Positions 35,574 to 45,038 are shown, numbered from the stretch's first letter. The stretch: 64,000 nt of DNA from Polaromonas sp. (GCA_028291985.1 JAQGNE010000059.1:26626-90625); one strand, 5' to 3'. Program-made: numbers and translations. The notes: a model not told the origin generated them from the letters alone.

Positions 35574-35985
35574 AAGGTTGAGCGCTACTGTAGTGCGCCC
35601 TCATGTGAAACTGACTGGACTTTAGGTCGCACGTCCTGCACGCTTGGTGGTCAGCGACCGTATGGTCATGTAAGCCACGTCCCACAGGCTTGAAACGGGT
35701 GGATAAAAGCAAGGCACGCGTTGCACCAGGCTTGGCATGTACCGGCATCTTGTGCAGGCCTCGCGAATGGCTGTAGCGTCTTGCCTGCAAGGATCTTACG
35801 CTATGAATTGCAGAGCATTGCCGCTTGACATGTCACGCCGAATGGCCCGCCAATGACAGGCTGCAGCAGGTGCAGCGCCTGCGGCCTTACGCGATATTTG
35901 TCGATGCAAGTATTGTTGCAAATTGTGCCGCTGTTGGTAGCGAGCATTGGCTGGCATGTTGCCACTCCGGAGCGGCAACACCCGC
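35574..35985 (+). other. Intergenic region, nothing recognised
   Basis: 412 bp between the response regulator and the pirin gene. Short open frames on both strands show no family motif or ribosome site. It should contain the promoter of the leftward response regulator gene, but no clear -35/-10 pair was found. Confidence 0.4.
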
Positions 35986-37107
35986 TTACCGCTTGTCAAA
36001 AAGCTTGCCTTGGCCTGGGCTCAACCCGACTGCACCCCCGGGAGGCAGCTCATGACGACCGTCGGGGTGCCGGGCAAACCGGCCGTCATCAGGGCGGTGT
36101 ACCGGCGCTTCGCTGTCAAAGGGCCAGCCGCCAAATTGCGTGCGGCGGTATTCGCCGATGGTCTGCGCAATCTCGCCCTGTGTGTTCATGACGAATGGGC
36201 CGTACTGCACCACGGGCTCGGCAATGGGCCGCCCCTGCAGCAACAGGAATTCGGCCATGGAAGTGCCGGTGTTGCTGATGGCTACCGCATCGCTGGCGCG
36301 CAACTCGATTGCCGCCTGGGCGCTGATCGGCTGGCCACCCAGGCTGACCGATTCACCCTTGAAGAAATACAGCTTGCGCCGCGTGCCCTGGCCTGTGGCT
36401 GCAGGCAAGGTCCAGCTTGCGCCCGGCTCCATCTGCAGTGTCCAGATCGCCACGTCGCTGTCAGGCTGCGCGGCCCAGGAGTCTGGCGGCGGTGGCAGCG
36501 GTGTGATGTCGTTGGACTCGCCCGCGCCGCCCAGCGCTAACAGCCGCCCGGCCACCACGGCCACTTCGGTGGCCCGGCCGCTGGCATCGCGCAAGGTAAG
36601 GCGCGGTATGTCCGCAGACCACAGCATGGTGAAGTGGGGGTCGGCCATCTTGCTCCTGGCGGGCAGGTTCAACCAGATCTGGAACAGTTCCAGCGGGTTG
36701 GGCGCAGTGTCATCGAGCAGGGGAAACATCTCCGAATGCACCACGCCCCGGCCGGCCGTCAGCCATTGCACATCGCCGCCTCCGAAACGCGCCGTGGCCC
36801 CCAGGGAATCGGCATGGTCAATCAGGCCCTTGCGCACCAAAGTGACGGTTTCAAAACCCCGGTGCGGATGTGGCGGAAAGCCCGGCACACTGCTGCCGTG
36901 GTACATGCTCCAGCCGTCCTTGCGGCTGAAATCCTGGCCGATGTTGCGCCCGGCCAGCGTTGCCGCAGGGCCCATGCGGCCATTGCCCGCCGGGTAGGCA
37001 TCATCGTGGTAGGCGCAAAAGAGAAACGGGTCTATCGTCTCCCACGGAAACCCTAGAGGCCGGACCTGCAGCACAGGACTGGTGACATCAACAGCGGCAG
37101 TCGTCAT
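35986..37107 (-). CDS. Pirin family protein
   Basis: 373 aa, a bicupin longer than the ~290 aa of most bacterial pirins. The N-terminal cupin has the metal-binding HPHRGFETVTLVRKG and the later HSEMFPL with Glu; the C-terminal cupin includes SDAVAISNTGTSMAEFLLLQG and the closing PIAEPVVQYGPFVMNTQGEI, which is a pirin hallmark. Pirins oxidise flavonoids (quercetinase) or act as redox-sensing regulators. About 20 extra residues near 215 are Pro-rich and may be a loop. No signal peptide. Confidence 0.9.
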   Translation of the reverse strand: MTTAAVDVTSPVLQVRPLGFPWETIDPFLFCAYHDDAYPAGNGRMGPAATLAGRNIGQDFSRKDGWSMYHGSSVPGFPPHPHRGFETVTLVRKGLIDHADSLGATARFGGGDVQWLTAGRGVVHSEMFPLLDDTAPNPLELFQIWLNLPARSKMADPHFTMLWSADIPRLTLRDASGRATEVAVVAGRLLALGGAGESNDITPLPPPPDSWAAQPDSDVAIWTLQMEPGASWTLPAATGQGTRRKLYFFKGESVSLGGQPISAQAAIELRASDAVAISNTGTSMAEFLLLQGRPIAEPVVQYGPFVMNTQGEIAQTIGEYRRTQFGGWPFDSEAPVHRPDDGRFARHPDGRHELPPGGAVGLSPGQGKLFDKR

Positions 37108-37208
37108 GGCGGTACGCTTTCAAACGGTTTATCGGTCATCAGCACATGATTTGAGGTTGCGGGCGGGTCTTTTCAAGCGGCGCGCTCCTCTGGTGCAATC
37201 CGCCTGCC

Positions 37209-37430
37209 TCAAGGCCCAGCCGCCTCTGCAGGCATCATTACCATCCATGGCACCTTGAAACAGTCAGCCAACATGCCGAAGCAGGGCGAAAAGAAGGTCT
37301 TGCACAGCGGCACCTGAACCGCGCCGCCATTGGCCAGCGCGTCAAAGACCTGGCGGGCTTCGGCTTCATCGCGCGGCGTGATCGACAGCATGATGCCCTT
37401 GAACGCTGGCTGACCATTGGCGTTGAGGCA
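37209..37430 (-). pseudogene. C-terminal remnant of a PhnB-like VOC protein
   Basis: On the minus strand the frame reads NANGQPAFKGIMLSITPRD, then EARQVFDALANGGAVQVPL, SPCFGMLADCFKVPWMVMMP and a stop. This is the C-terminal half of a PhnB-like VOC protein (normally ~140 aa). The N-terminal metal-site half is missing, and upstream the frame continues only into non-homologous sequence with no start or ribosome site. An intact VOC gene lies just upstream on the same strand, so a duplication followed by deletion is plausible. Confidence 0.6.
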
Positions 37431-37492
37431 GGATGTGCGTCGGTTGCATTCGAGGTGAGCAAAGCGTGCGGCTGGTGGTTGCTATCTATCCA

Positions 37493-37987
37493 TCAGTGAT
37501 TAAAAGCGCGGCTCAGCGCCGCCAGGTCGATCTTCCTCATGCCCAGCATCGCGGCCATGACCCGGTCCGAGCGGGCCGGGTCGCTGGCAGTCATCCACTC
37601 GCCCATGTTGCGCGGCACGATCTGCCACGATGCGCCAAAGCGGTCCTTGAGCCAGCCGCATTGCTGGGCCTGCGGGTCGCCGCCCTCAGACAGCCTGACC
37701 CAGTAGGTGTCGATCTCTTCCTGGGTGTCGCAGTTGACCTGAAACGAGACCGCTTCGCTGAAGGTAAAGGCCGGCCCGCCGTTGAGGGCGGTAAAACTCT
37801 GGCCTTCAAGCTCAAAGGCCACCACCATCACCGTGCCCGCTTTTTGCCCGTGCTGCGCCTGGCCGACATTACCGTAGTAAGCGGTTCGCGTGATGCGGGA
37901 TTTGCCAAAGATGCTGGTGTAGAACGTTGCTGCTTCAAGTGCCTGGCTGTCAAACCACAGGCAGGGGGTGATGCGCTGAACCGTCAT
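37493..37987 (-). CDS. VOC family protein (PhnB / 3-demethylubiquinone methyltransferase-like fold)
   Basis: 164 aa. The 3-dmu-9_3-mt type VOC domain is clear: ITPCLWFDSQALEAATFYTS at the N-terminus, FALNGGP-type sequence FTALNGGPAFTFSEAVSFQV, then LSEGGDPQAQQCGWLKDRFG and WQIVPRNMGEWM. Despite the domain name these are not methyltransferases; the role is unknown. The start at 37987 has an AGGA site. A degenerate VOC fragment follows it. Confidence 0.88.
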   Translation of the reverse strand: MTVQRITPCLWFDSQALEAATFYTSIFGKSRITRTAYYGNVGQAQHGQKAGTVMVVAFELEGQSFTALNGGPAFTFSEAVSFQVNCDTQEEIDTYWVRLSEGGDPQAQQCGWLKDRFGASWQIVPRNMGEWMTASDPARSDRVMAAMLGMRKIDLAALSRAFNH

Positions 37988-38173
37988 GGCAGTGTCCTTT
38001 CGAAACAGGGCAGGCGCACACAAATCAGTGCGTGCCGTCAGGTTAGCAAAGCCCGGCAAGCCGGTACGCTTTCAAAGGTAACAGGGCCTCGCCTGCAGGA
38101 TGCGCAACCTTATCGCCGCCGCTGCAGCATGTGTTGGCGTGGCGGGCACGGTTTTGCGCGGTATGCTTTTTGA

Positions 38174-38737
38174 ATGGCAACCAGCGGCATCGATTTTTCT
38201 CAATCCTCAGACACCGTGGCGCAAGCGCTGATTGGTATGACAGTGCTCATTGACGGGGCGGGCGGGCGCATCGTGGAAACTGAAGCGTATGACCAGCACG
38301 ACCCGGCATCGCACAGCTTTGCCGGAGCGACGCCGCGCAATGCGGCCATGTTCGGTCCGCCGGGGCGTGCGTATGTCTACCGCTCGTATGGCATTCACTG
38401 GTGTTTGAATTTTGTCTGCCGCGAAGAAGGCTACGGGGCTGGCGTACTGATCCGCGCGCTGGAGCCCACGCACGGTATCGCCAGTCTGCAGGCGCGCCGG
38501 GGGCTGGACGATCTGCGCCTGCTGTGCGCCGGGCCAGGCCGTCTCGGGCAGGCGCTGGGTATCGACCGCAGCTTCAACAACCTGCGGCTTGACGAGCCGC
38601 CCTTTGAGCTGCTGGGCCGGCCGCATGCCGAACCTGTGGCGCTGCTGAGCGGGCCGCGTGTGGGTATCTCGAAAGCGGCCGATGTGCCCTGGCGGTTTGG
38701 CCTGGCGGGTTCGCGGTTTTTGAGTCGCGGGTTCTGA
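38174..38737 (+). CDS. mpg: DNA-3-methyladenine glycosylase (AAG/MPG family)
   Basis: 187 aa. It removes alkylated purines such as 3-methyladenine and hypoxanthine in base excision repair. Evidence: RIVETEAYDQHDPASHSFAG with the catalytic Glu, RNAAMFGPPGRAYVYRSYGI with the intercalating Tyr, HWCLNFVC, VLIRALEP, LCAGPGRLGQALGID and SGPRVGI. The length is normal for bacterial members. It is transcribed alone; a repeat copy follows 27 bp after the stop. Confidence 0.95.
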   Translation: MATSGIDFSQSSDTVAQALIGMTVLIDGAGGRIVETEAYDQHDPASHSFAGATPRNAAMFGPPGRAYVYRSYGIHWCLNFVCREEGYGAGVLIRALEPTHGIASLQARRGLDDLRLLCAGPGRLGQALGIDRSFNNLRLDEPPFELLGRPHAEPVALLSGPRVGISKAADVPWRFGLAGSRFLSRGF

Positions 38738-39147
38738 TGCCGGTGCTGTTGACAGCGAAAATTACACAAAAAGAGGTTGTAGACCAAGTAATGCAGGGGT
38801 TGTACGCTATAAAAAAGATAGCGTTAACGTGTCGCCCATGGTGCGCCGGAAAAATCTGGCAAGGCTCTTCCTGTGCCGATTGGCGCTGTGGTTTTGAGCG
38901 GTGCCGTTGCCGCTAAGCCCGCGTACCCCGGTACGGCGAGGCGAATGCAGACGCAAGCTCAGCTATCGGGCTACGCAGCCGCCCGTTCTTGACTGACGAG
39001 CTTGCATGGCGACATGTGTCCTGATACGGTGTCAATGGGGGTGAATGCTACTTTTGTCGCAAACTGTGTGCAGCTTCATCGCTGCAGTATCTGGCGGCGC
39101 CGGCAGCCGCACCGATCGCCAAAACGTCAGAACACCAAGGAATGATT
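38738..39147 (+). other. Intergenic region with repeat copy 6, upstream of glucose dehydrogenase
   Basis: 410 bp. The repeat copy is at 38764-38828 (GTTGTAGACCAAGTAATGCA, GGGG, and the perfect module GCTAT-AAAAAAG-ATAGC at 38806-38822, extended by a flanking C-G pair). The rest should hold the gcd promoter; no convincing sigma70 pair was seen. The AAGGA at 39137-39141 is the gcd ribosome site. Confidence 0.6.
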
Positions 39148-41745
39148 GTGCAGAACGTCAGCCGCCATGCCGCGCCAGCTACCCCGTCGCGCGCATCGCT
39201 TGTCTTCGGCCTGGTGCTGGCGCTGATCGGTATGGGCCTGTGCGCCGGGGGTGCCTGGCTGGCAGGGCTGGGCGGCTCCTGGTACTACCTGATAGCTGGC
39301 GTTGGCTTTGTACTGAGCGGCGTGTTACTCATGGCGCTGAACCCATGGGCGCTGTGGTCGTTTGCGCTGCTGGTGGCCGGCACGCTGGCATGGGCGCTGT
39401 GGGAATCCGGCCTTGACTGGTGGCCGCTGGCAGCACGCGGTGATGTGCTGTTTGTGCTGGGCATATGCCTGCTGACGCCCTGGATCAACCGCCCGCTCTT
39501 CAGGCCCCAGCTGGCCGAAGGACGGGTGAGCAGCGGTCGGCCTGGCCTGTTTGCGCGGGGCGGTGCGTGGGCATTGGGCCTGTCGCTGGCGGCTTTTGTA
39601 GCAGCGGGCGTCATGGCGATTCGGAACGATCCGCACAGCCTCCTGCCGGCAGATTCGGTTGAAGCCGCAACGACGGCCGCGGCAGGGCCTGCGGCTACCG
39701 CAGCCGCTGAAGGCGGTGCCGCGGGCCAGCCCACGGTTGCGCCCGGTGAATGGCGCGCCTATGGCCGCACCGGCTATGGGCAGCGCTACTCTCCGCTGGA
39801 TCAGATCACGCCCGCCAATGTGGCCGGGCTGCAGCTGGCCTGGAAGTACCAGACCGGCGATGTGCGGGGCCGGCCGGGTGATCCGGTTGAAACCACGTTT
39901 CAGGTTACGCCGCTCAAGGTGGGTAACCGGCTTTTTCTGTGCACGCCGCACCAGTCGGTGATTGCGCTGGACGCCACCACCGGCGCAGAGGTCTGGCGCT
40001 ACAACCCGCAGATCCAGGGCAAGCTGGCGCTGCAGCACCTGACGTGCCGCGGCCTGTCCTACCAGCCGCCTGCCAGCGCCGCCCCGGCTGGGGATGCGCC
40101 TGCCGCGCCTGCCGAGACATCGGCGCCGCCAGTGCTGCGTACCCCGGCCGGCCAGCCGATGGACGACACCGGCGCTGCCACCACCACGGCAGCGGCGGCC
40201 GCCCCTGGCGCCCGGTCCGCCGCAAGCTGCGCCGCGCGGCTCTTCATGCCCACGGCGGACGGCCGGCTGATTGCGCTGAACCCGGACACCGGCGCGGTCT
40301 GTACCGGTTTTGCCAGCCAGGGCGAGCTTGACCTGTGGGCTAACATGCCCAACCCCAAGCTGGGCGCGTATTACTCGACATCACCAGTGGTGCTGACCAG
40401 CCGGCTGATCATTGTGGGCGGCACCGTGCTGGACAACGTCTCGACCAAAGAGCAGTCGGGCGTGATACGCGCCTACGACATCGACACCGGCGCGCTGGTC
40501 TGGAACTGGGATTCCGGCAACCCCGAGGCCACGACACCCATTGCCTCCAGCCAGACCTATACCGCCAACTCGCCCAACAGCTGGTCGGTGTCCAGCGTGG
40601 ATGAAAAGCTCGGCATGGTGTATGTGCCCCTGGGCAACCAGCCGCCGGACCAGTGGGGCGGCAACCGAAGTCCTTCGGTCGAAAAGTATTCGAGCTCGGT
40701 GGTGGCGCTGGACCTGGCCACCGGCAAGCCGCGCTGGCATTTCCAGACGGTGCGCCACGACCTGTGGGACTACGATGTGCCGGCTCAGCCCAGCCTCATT
40801 GACCTGACCATCAACGGGGCCAGCGTGCCCGCCCTGGTGCAGCCCACCAAGCAGGGCGACATTTTCGTGCTGGACCGCCGCACCGGCACGCCCCTGCTGC
40901 CGGTCACCGAGCTGCCCGCACCCCAGGGCGCAGCCGAGGGCGACTTCACAGCGCCCACGCAACCGCGCTCGGCCCTGTCGTTTGACCCGCCGCCCCTGAC
41001 CGGCCGCGACATGTGGGGCGCCACGATGTTTGACCAGCTGTATTGCCGCCTGGCCTTTCAGCGCTTGCGCTATGAAGGCCGCTTCACGCCGCCGACGACC
41101 CAGGGCTCGCTCATCTACCCTGGCAACTTTGGCGTCTTCAACTGGGGCGGCATTGCGGTAGACCCGGCGCGGCAAATCGCATTCACCACGCCTACCTACC
41201 TGGCTTTTGTGTCACAGCTGGTGCCTCGCCCCGACGACAAGACCTTGATGGTGCAGGGCGGCAACCGGCCCGAAGGCAGCCTGCCGAGCCTGAACGAAAA
41301 TTTCGGTGCGCCCTTTGCGGTCAAGCTCAGCGCTTTTGTCTCGCCGCTGGGCATACCCTGCCAGCAACCGCCCTGGGGTTATGTGGCCGGCGCCGACCTC
41401 ACCACCGGCAAGGTGCTGTGGCAGCACAAGAATGGAACGGTGCGTGACGAGTCACCGGTGCCGCTGCCCTTCAAGATGGGCGTTCCCAACCTGGGCGGGC
41501 CGGTGATGACGGCAGGTGGGGTGGCTTTCCTGTCAGGCACGCTGGACAACTATGTGCGCGGTTATGACGTCAGCAATGGTCGGCAACTCTGGCAGCAACG
41601 CCTGCCGGCGGGCGGACAGGCCACGCCCATGACCTACCTGGGCGAAGACGGCCGCCAGTACCTGCTGGTGGTGGCGGGCGGCCATGGCTCGCTGGGCACC
41701 AAGGCCGGCGACCATGTGCTGGCTTATGCCTTGCCGCGGCGCTAA
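39148..41745 (+). CDS. gcd: Membrane-bound PQQ-dependent glucose dehydrogenase
   Basis: About 865 aa. It oxidises aldose sugars (glucose to gluconolactone) in the periplasm, giving electrons to ubiquinone. Five N-terminal membrane helices (about residues 15-150) precede an eight-bladed PQQ propeller: GEWRAYGRTGYGQRYSPLDQ, the domain entry, VRHDLWDYDVPAQPSL, GRDMWGATMFDQLYCR and NWGGIAVDPARQIAF. Start: AAGGA directly abuts the ATG at 39142 but sits 6 bp from the in-frame GTG at 39148, which is therefore preferred. Compared with E. coli Gcd (796 aa), there is an Ala/Pro-rich insertion of about 50 residues (about 307-357) inside the propeller. PQQ synthesis genes are not in the window. Confidence 0.93.
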   Translation: MQNVSRHAAPATPSRASLVFGLVLALIGMGLCAGGAWLAGLGGSWYYLIAGVGFVLSGVLLMALNPWALWSFALLVAGTLAWALWESGLDWWPLAARGDVLFVLGICLLTPWINRPLFRPQLAEGRVSSGRPGLFARGGAWALGLSLAAFVAAGVMAIRNDPHSLLPADSVEAATTAAAGPAATAAAEGGAAGQPTVAPGEWRAYGRTGYGQRYSPLDQITPANVAGLQLAWKYQTGDVRGRPGDPVETTFQVTPLKVGNRLFLCTPHQSVIALDATTGAEVWRYNPQIQGKLALQHLTCRGLSYQPPASAAPAGDAPAAPAETSAPPVLRTPAGQPMDDTGAATTTAAAAAPGARSAASCAARLFMPTADGRLIALNPDTGAVCTGFASQGELDLWANMPNPKLGAYYSTSPVVLTSRLIIVGGTVLDNVSTKEQSGVIRAYDIDTGALVWNWDSGNPEATTPIASSQTYTANSPNSWSVSSVDEKLGMVYVPLGNQPPDQWGGNRSPSVEKYSSSVVALDLATGKPRWHFQTVRHDLWDYDVPAQPSLIDLTINGASVPALVQPTKQGDIFVLDRRTGTPLLPVTELPAPQGAAEGDFTAPTQPRSALSFDPPPLTGRDMWGATMFDQLYCRLAFQRLRYEGRFTPPTTQGSLIYPGNFGVFNWGGIAVDPARQIAFTTPTYLAFVSQLVPRPDDKTLMVQGGNRPEGSLPSLNENFGAPFAVKLSAFVSPLGIPCQQPPWGYVAGADLTTGKVLWQHKNGTVRDESPVPLPFKMGVPNLGGPVMTAGGVAFLSGTLDNYVRGYDVSNGRQLWQQRLPAGGQATPMTYLGEDGRQYLLVVAGGHGSLGTKAGDHVLAYALPRR

Positions 41746-41761
41746 AGGGCCTGCTTTTGCT

Positions 41762-43108
41762 TCAGGCCAGGGCTGCCAGCTGCTTCGATATCGCGCCAAG
41801 GCCTGAGCCGTTTACCGGGGTGCCCGATGCGCAATCGGCCTGAAGCTGAAGCACCGCCTGCCATGCGGCCCTGCGGTTTGCAGCCGGTGCGCCGCAGCGC
41901 GCGAGCAGTTCGCCCAGCAGGTGTGAAAAGGCCCGCATCTCGATGCGCTGCAGCGCCTGTGCCTGCGCTGCACCCCCGTTGCCGGCGGGAAAGAAGGACG
42001 CTGCGCCAAAGTCGCCAAGCATCGCGGTGCCGTCGTCGCTGTGCAGGATGTTGTGCGCATACAGGTCACCGTGCACCAGGCCGCGGGCATGCAGGTGGGC
42101 GGCAGCCGCCGCAACGCCCTGGGCAATTCGCAGCACCGCATCCAGGCTGATGCGCGCGTCTGCGTCATACACATCGCGGGTGCAGCTGTCCAGGCTGGGC
42201 GGGCCAGCGAGGTTTTTGAACCGCGTATCCACCAGCGCCATGACCAGACCGCTGGCGCCATCCGGATGGTCGATAACGGGCCCGTGCACAGGTATCAGAT
42301 TCGGGTGGTTGCCGGCATGGAGGCAGGCGGCCATCTCGCTGCGCGGCAAACCGTCGCTGCTGATGTTGCCCTTGAAAATCTTGACGGCCACGCGCTGCAC
42401 GGCATCACCCGCGGCAGCGTTGCCTGCCTGTTGCCAGAGCGCCTGGTAAATGACGCCCGACGCGCCTTCGCCCAGTTGATGCTGCAACTGCAGGCTGGCC
42501 CACGGAATGCCGGCGCCTGCAGGCGTGGCCGCTGCCGGCTGTGCCGCGTCGCTCACCGGATTGCCGGCAAAGGCAAGCCAGGCCAGCCGGGGCAGGTCAA
42601 ACAGCACCAGGGGCAACACCGCGAAACGGTTGGAGGCGATGCGCAGCAACTCCAGCTGCGTGCAGCCCGCGAGCTCAGCCGGAAGGTCATGCAGCTGGTT
42701 GCCGGTCAGCATGAGTTTTCGCAGGCCGGTGCAGCGTCCGATGCCGGTGGGCACGGTGCGCAGCTGGTTGTCGGTCAGCACCAGCGAGCGCAGTTGTAGG
42801 GGTAGGGCCTCAGCCGCCACGCTGCTGATCTGGTTGGCCCGAAAGCCGATGGTGTGCAGTGTGGCGCACTGGCCAAGGACGGCGGGCAACTCTGTAAAAC
42901 GGTTGTAGGAGCAAAACACCGTGCGCAGCTTGCGCAGCCGTGTCAGGTCATGCGGCAGGGCGGACAGCCGGTTGCCTGACAGGTCAAGCACTTCCAGGGT
43001 GTCGGCCAGCGTGTAAATCTCGGGTGGAAAAGACTCAAGCCCGCATGACAGGCTCAGGCGCCTGCTGCCTGCCAGCTTGCCACTGCGCAAGGGGGCTAGC
43101 GTGTTCAT
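41762..43108 (-). CDS. Leucine-rich-repeat protein kinase-like protein
   Basis: 448 aa, soluble, no signal peptide. Residues about 15-190 are about seven LRRs with the LxxLxLxxNxLxxLP pattern (LEVLDLSGNRLSALPHDLTR; LRSLVLTDNQLRTVPTGIGR; LRKLMLTGNQLHDLPAELAG). Residues 205-440 are a protein kinase domain: Gly loop LGEGASGVIY (212-221), Lys243 in VAVKIFK, HGDLYAHNIL (HRD replaced by HGD, 346-355) and DFG (366-368). All catalytic residues but the Arg of HRD are kept, so activity is plausible. The substrate is unknown. It is the reverse-strand neighbour of uspA and mscS. Confidence 0.9.
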   Translation of the reverse strand: MNTLAPLRSGKLAGSRRLSLSCGLESFPPEIYTLADTLEVLDLSGNRLSALPHDLTRLRKLRTVFCSYNRFTELPAVLGQCATLHTIGFRANQISSVAAEALPLQLRSLVLTDNQLRTVPTGIGRCTGLRKLMLTGNQLHDLPAELAGCTQLELLRIASNRFAVLPLVLFDLPRLAWLAFAGNPVSDAAQPAAATPAGAGIPWASLQLQHQLGEGASGVIYQALWQQAGNAAAGDAVQRVAVKIFKGNISSDGLPRSEMAACLHAGNHPNLIPVHGPVIDHPDGASGLVMALVDTRFKNLAGPPSLDSCTRDVYDADARISLDAVLRIAQGVAAAAAHLHARGLVHGDLYAHNILHSDDGTAMLGDFGAASFFPAGNGGAAQAQALQRIEMRAFSHLLGELLARCGAPAANRRAAWQAVLQLQADCASGTPVNGSGLGAISKQLAALA

Positions 43109-43175
43109 GCGGGCGGTAGCGCCATCCGGGTCTGGGGAACGCGCAACACGGGCGTGCCAGGCAGTGTTGGAGAAT

Positions 43176-43239
43176 TCAAGTAAATCATAACCATAGCCCT
43201 TATTTTATAAGGGTGAGCAGCTATTATTTGCATAGCATT
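43176..43239 (+). repeat. Interspersed repeat, copy 7
   Basis: It contains ACCATAGCCCTTATTTTATA, AGGGTGAGCA and the perfect module GCTAT-TATTTGC-ATAGC at 43220-43236. It lies between uspA and the LRR kinase gene, both on the minus strand. Confidence 0.75.
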
Positions 43240-43296
43240 TACAGCGGCAGGCGCAAGACACGCCTGCGGTTTTCGCCACCTGCTGCGGGCTGGCGC

Positions 43297-43719
43297 TTAC
43301 TGGATGAGCAGCACTGGCAGCTTGCAGCGGCCGATCACACCGGTGGTGACCGAACCCATCACCACGCTGCCAAAAACGGTGTGGCCATGCGTGCCCATCA
43401 CGATCAGGTCAAAGCCTTCCTTGCCAGCCAGCTCGGCAATGGCCGCTGCAGGGCTGCCGACCAGGTGCATCGCCTTTACTGACCAGCCTGGCTGCTCGAT
43501 AAAGGCCTGCAGCGGCCGCAGCACGGTAGCTGCCTCGTCCTGGTAGTAGCTCTCAACATTCTCGTGGCTCAAAAACGATGACGCCCGTGAAGTGACCGGT
43601 GGCACGACCGTGCACAGGGTGTATTGATGGCTGGGGCCGAACAGTTCCTCATGCCGCTCGATGTAATCGAGCATGCGCTGGGTGTATTGGCTTCCATCGA
43701 CAGGTACCAGAATCTTCAT
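43297..43719 (-). CDS. Universal stress protein (UspA family)
   Basis: 140 aa, a single Usp domain. MKILVPVDGSQYTQRMLDYI at the start and the ATP-binding pattern GxxGxxxxxxGSVT near the end (MGTHGHTVFGSVVMGSVTTG) are typical of ATP-binding UspFG-like proteins. It overlaps the mscS stop by 4 bp (ATGA), so translation is coupled to the channel. Confidence 0.93.
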   Translation of the reverse strand: MKILVPVDGSQYTQRMLDYIERHEELFGPSHQYTLCTVVPPVTSRASSFLSHENVESYYQDEAATVLRPLQAFIEQPGWSVKAMHLVGSPAAAIAELAGKEGFDLIVMGTHGHTVFGSVVMGSVTTGVIGRCKLPVLLIQ

Positions 43720-44873
43720 GCGGTTTTCTCCTTGGGGTTGACGTAATCGTTGGGCCGGTTGATTTCATGCGGTGCCGGCTCTGCTCCGGAGATGCGTTCG
43801 GCAGCGCCGCTGGACGCCAGGTACACCGTGCGGGTCGGATGTGCAAATTCCACGCCCAGCGCCGACAGCTCGCGGATCAGCTGCAGGTTCAGCGCCTGCT
43901 GGCAGTCCATGTACAGGTTGTAGTCAGCGCTGTTGACGATGTACACCACCTCATAGTCGAGCGCGCTTTCGCCAAAGCCCAGCAGATGGGCGCGGTCAAA
44001 ACGCAGCGCCGGCATCGCGTCGACGAGCCGCTTGACGATAGGCGCAATCGCTTCAGCCTGTTCGGCGCTGGTGTTATAGGTCACGCCGAACTTGAACACC
44101 ACCCGGCGCTCTTCCATGCGCTTGTAGTTCTTCACCATCTGCTTGAGCAGTTCGGTGTTGCTGATGATAATCTGTTCGCCATCCAGGCTGCGCAGCCGGG
44201 TGGTCTTCAGCCCGATGTACTGCACCGTGCCGACCACCGCACCAACGCCGATGAAGTCGCCCTGCTCGAAGGGCTTGTCCACTGCGATCGACAGCGATGC
44301 GAACAGATCACCCAGAATGTTCTGCACCGCCAGCGCAATCGCAATGCCGCCCACGCCCAGGCTGGCCACGAAGGCAGTGATGTTCACGCCCAGGTTGGAA
44401 AGCACCGCCAGCAACACCACCGCCCACAGCAGCGTGCGCAGCATCCAGGACAGCAGGGTAGCCGAAGCGCTGACCTGCGCCACGCCTGCAACGGTGTGCC
44501 GCTCTTCATAGCGGCGCATACCCATGCTGATGGCGCGTGTCAGCCACAGGCCGAACTGCACCGCCACTGCCACAAACCACAGCTGCTCGACCCGCTCGTT
44601 CCAACGGTCGTTGAGGTCTAGCATGCCCAGCCCGATCAACAGTGCGGCCAGCACCATCAGCCAGCTGCTGGTGCTGCTGAGCACCTCGACCACCGTGTCG
44701 TCAATGCGGTTGGTGGTGCGTATCGCCACCCGCTGCATGCGTCCCACCGCAAACTTCAGCGCGCTACTCATCAAAAAGTAGGACACCAGGACTGAAACCA
44801 GCGCCAGCATCAGGCTGCTGACAGACGTGCCCATCACGGCTGTGGAATTCGACCAGGCGAGAAGCTCTTTCAT
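43716..44873 (-). CDS. Mechanosensitive channel of the MscS family
   Basis: 385 aa. It opens under membrane tension to release solutes in hypo-osmotic shock. Four or so hydrophobic helices precede the pore helix (FVASLGVGGIAIALAVQNIL) and the beta domain (GDFIGVGAVVGTVQYIGLKT; IIISNTELLKQMVKNY). The last ~100 residues form the cytoplasmic alpha/beta cage. The start at 44873 has no strong ribosome site. First gene of an operon with uspA (4-bp overlap); the LRR kinase may also belong to the transcription unit. Confidence 0.93.
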   Translation of the reverse strand: MKELLAWSNSTAVMGTSVSSLMLALVSVLVSYFLMSSALKFAVGRMQRVAIRTTNRIDDTVVEVLSSTSSWLMVLAALLIGLGMLDLNDRWNERVEQLWFVAVAVQFGLWLTRAISMGMRRYEERHTVAGVAQVSASATLLSWMLRTLLWAVVLLAVLSNLGVNITAFVASLGVGGIAIALAVQNILGDLFASLSIAVDKPFEQGDFIGVGAVVGTVQYIGLKTTRLRSLDGEQIIISNTELLKQMVKNYKRMEERRVVFKFGVTYNTSAEQAEAIAPIVKRLVDAMPALRFDRAHLLGFGESALDYEVVYIVNSADYNLYMDCQQALNLQLIRELSALGVEFAHPTRTVYLASSGAAERISGAEPAPHEINRPNDYVNPKEKTA

Positions 44874-45038
44874 TGTCTGCAGTCTAGCGGCCCGCCGGAC
44901 GAACCGACGTGGGCCAAACGCTCGCTCAACAGTCGGGATGAACTGACCAGGTATCCCGCCGCACGGCAAATTGATCAGCTTGTGGCCAGGGGCCTTACGT
45001 AGTTGTACCCAAGTACATGTCCGCTGTGAAGCGCTTCA

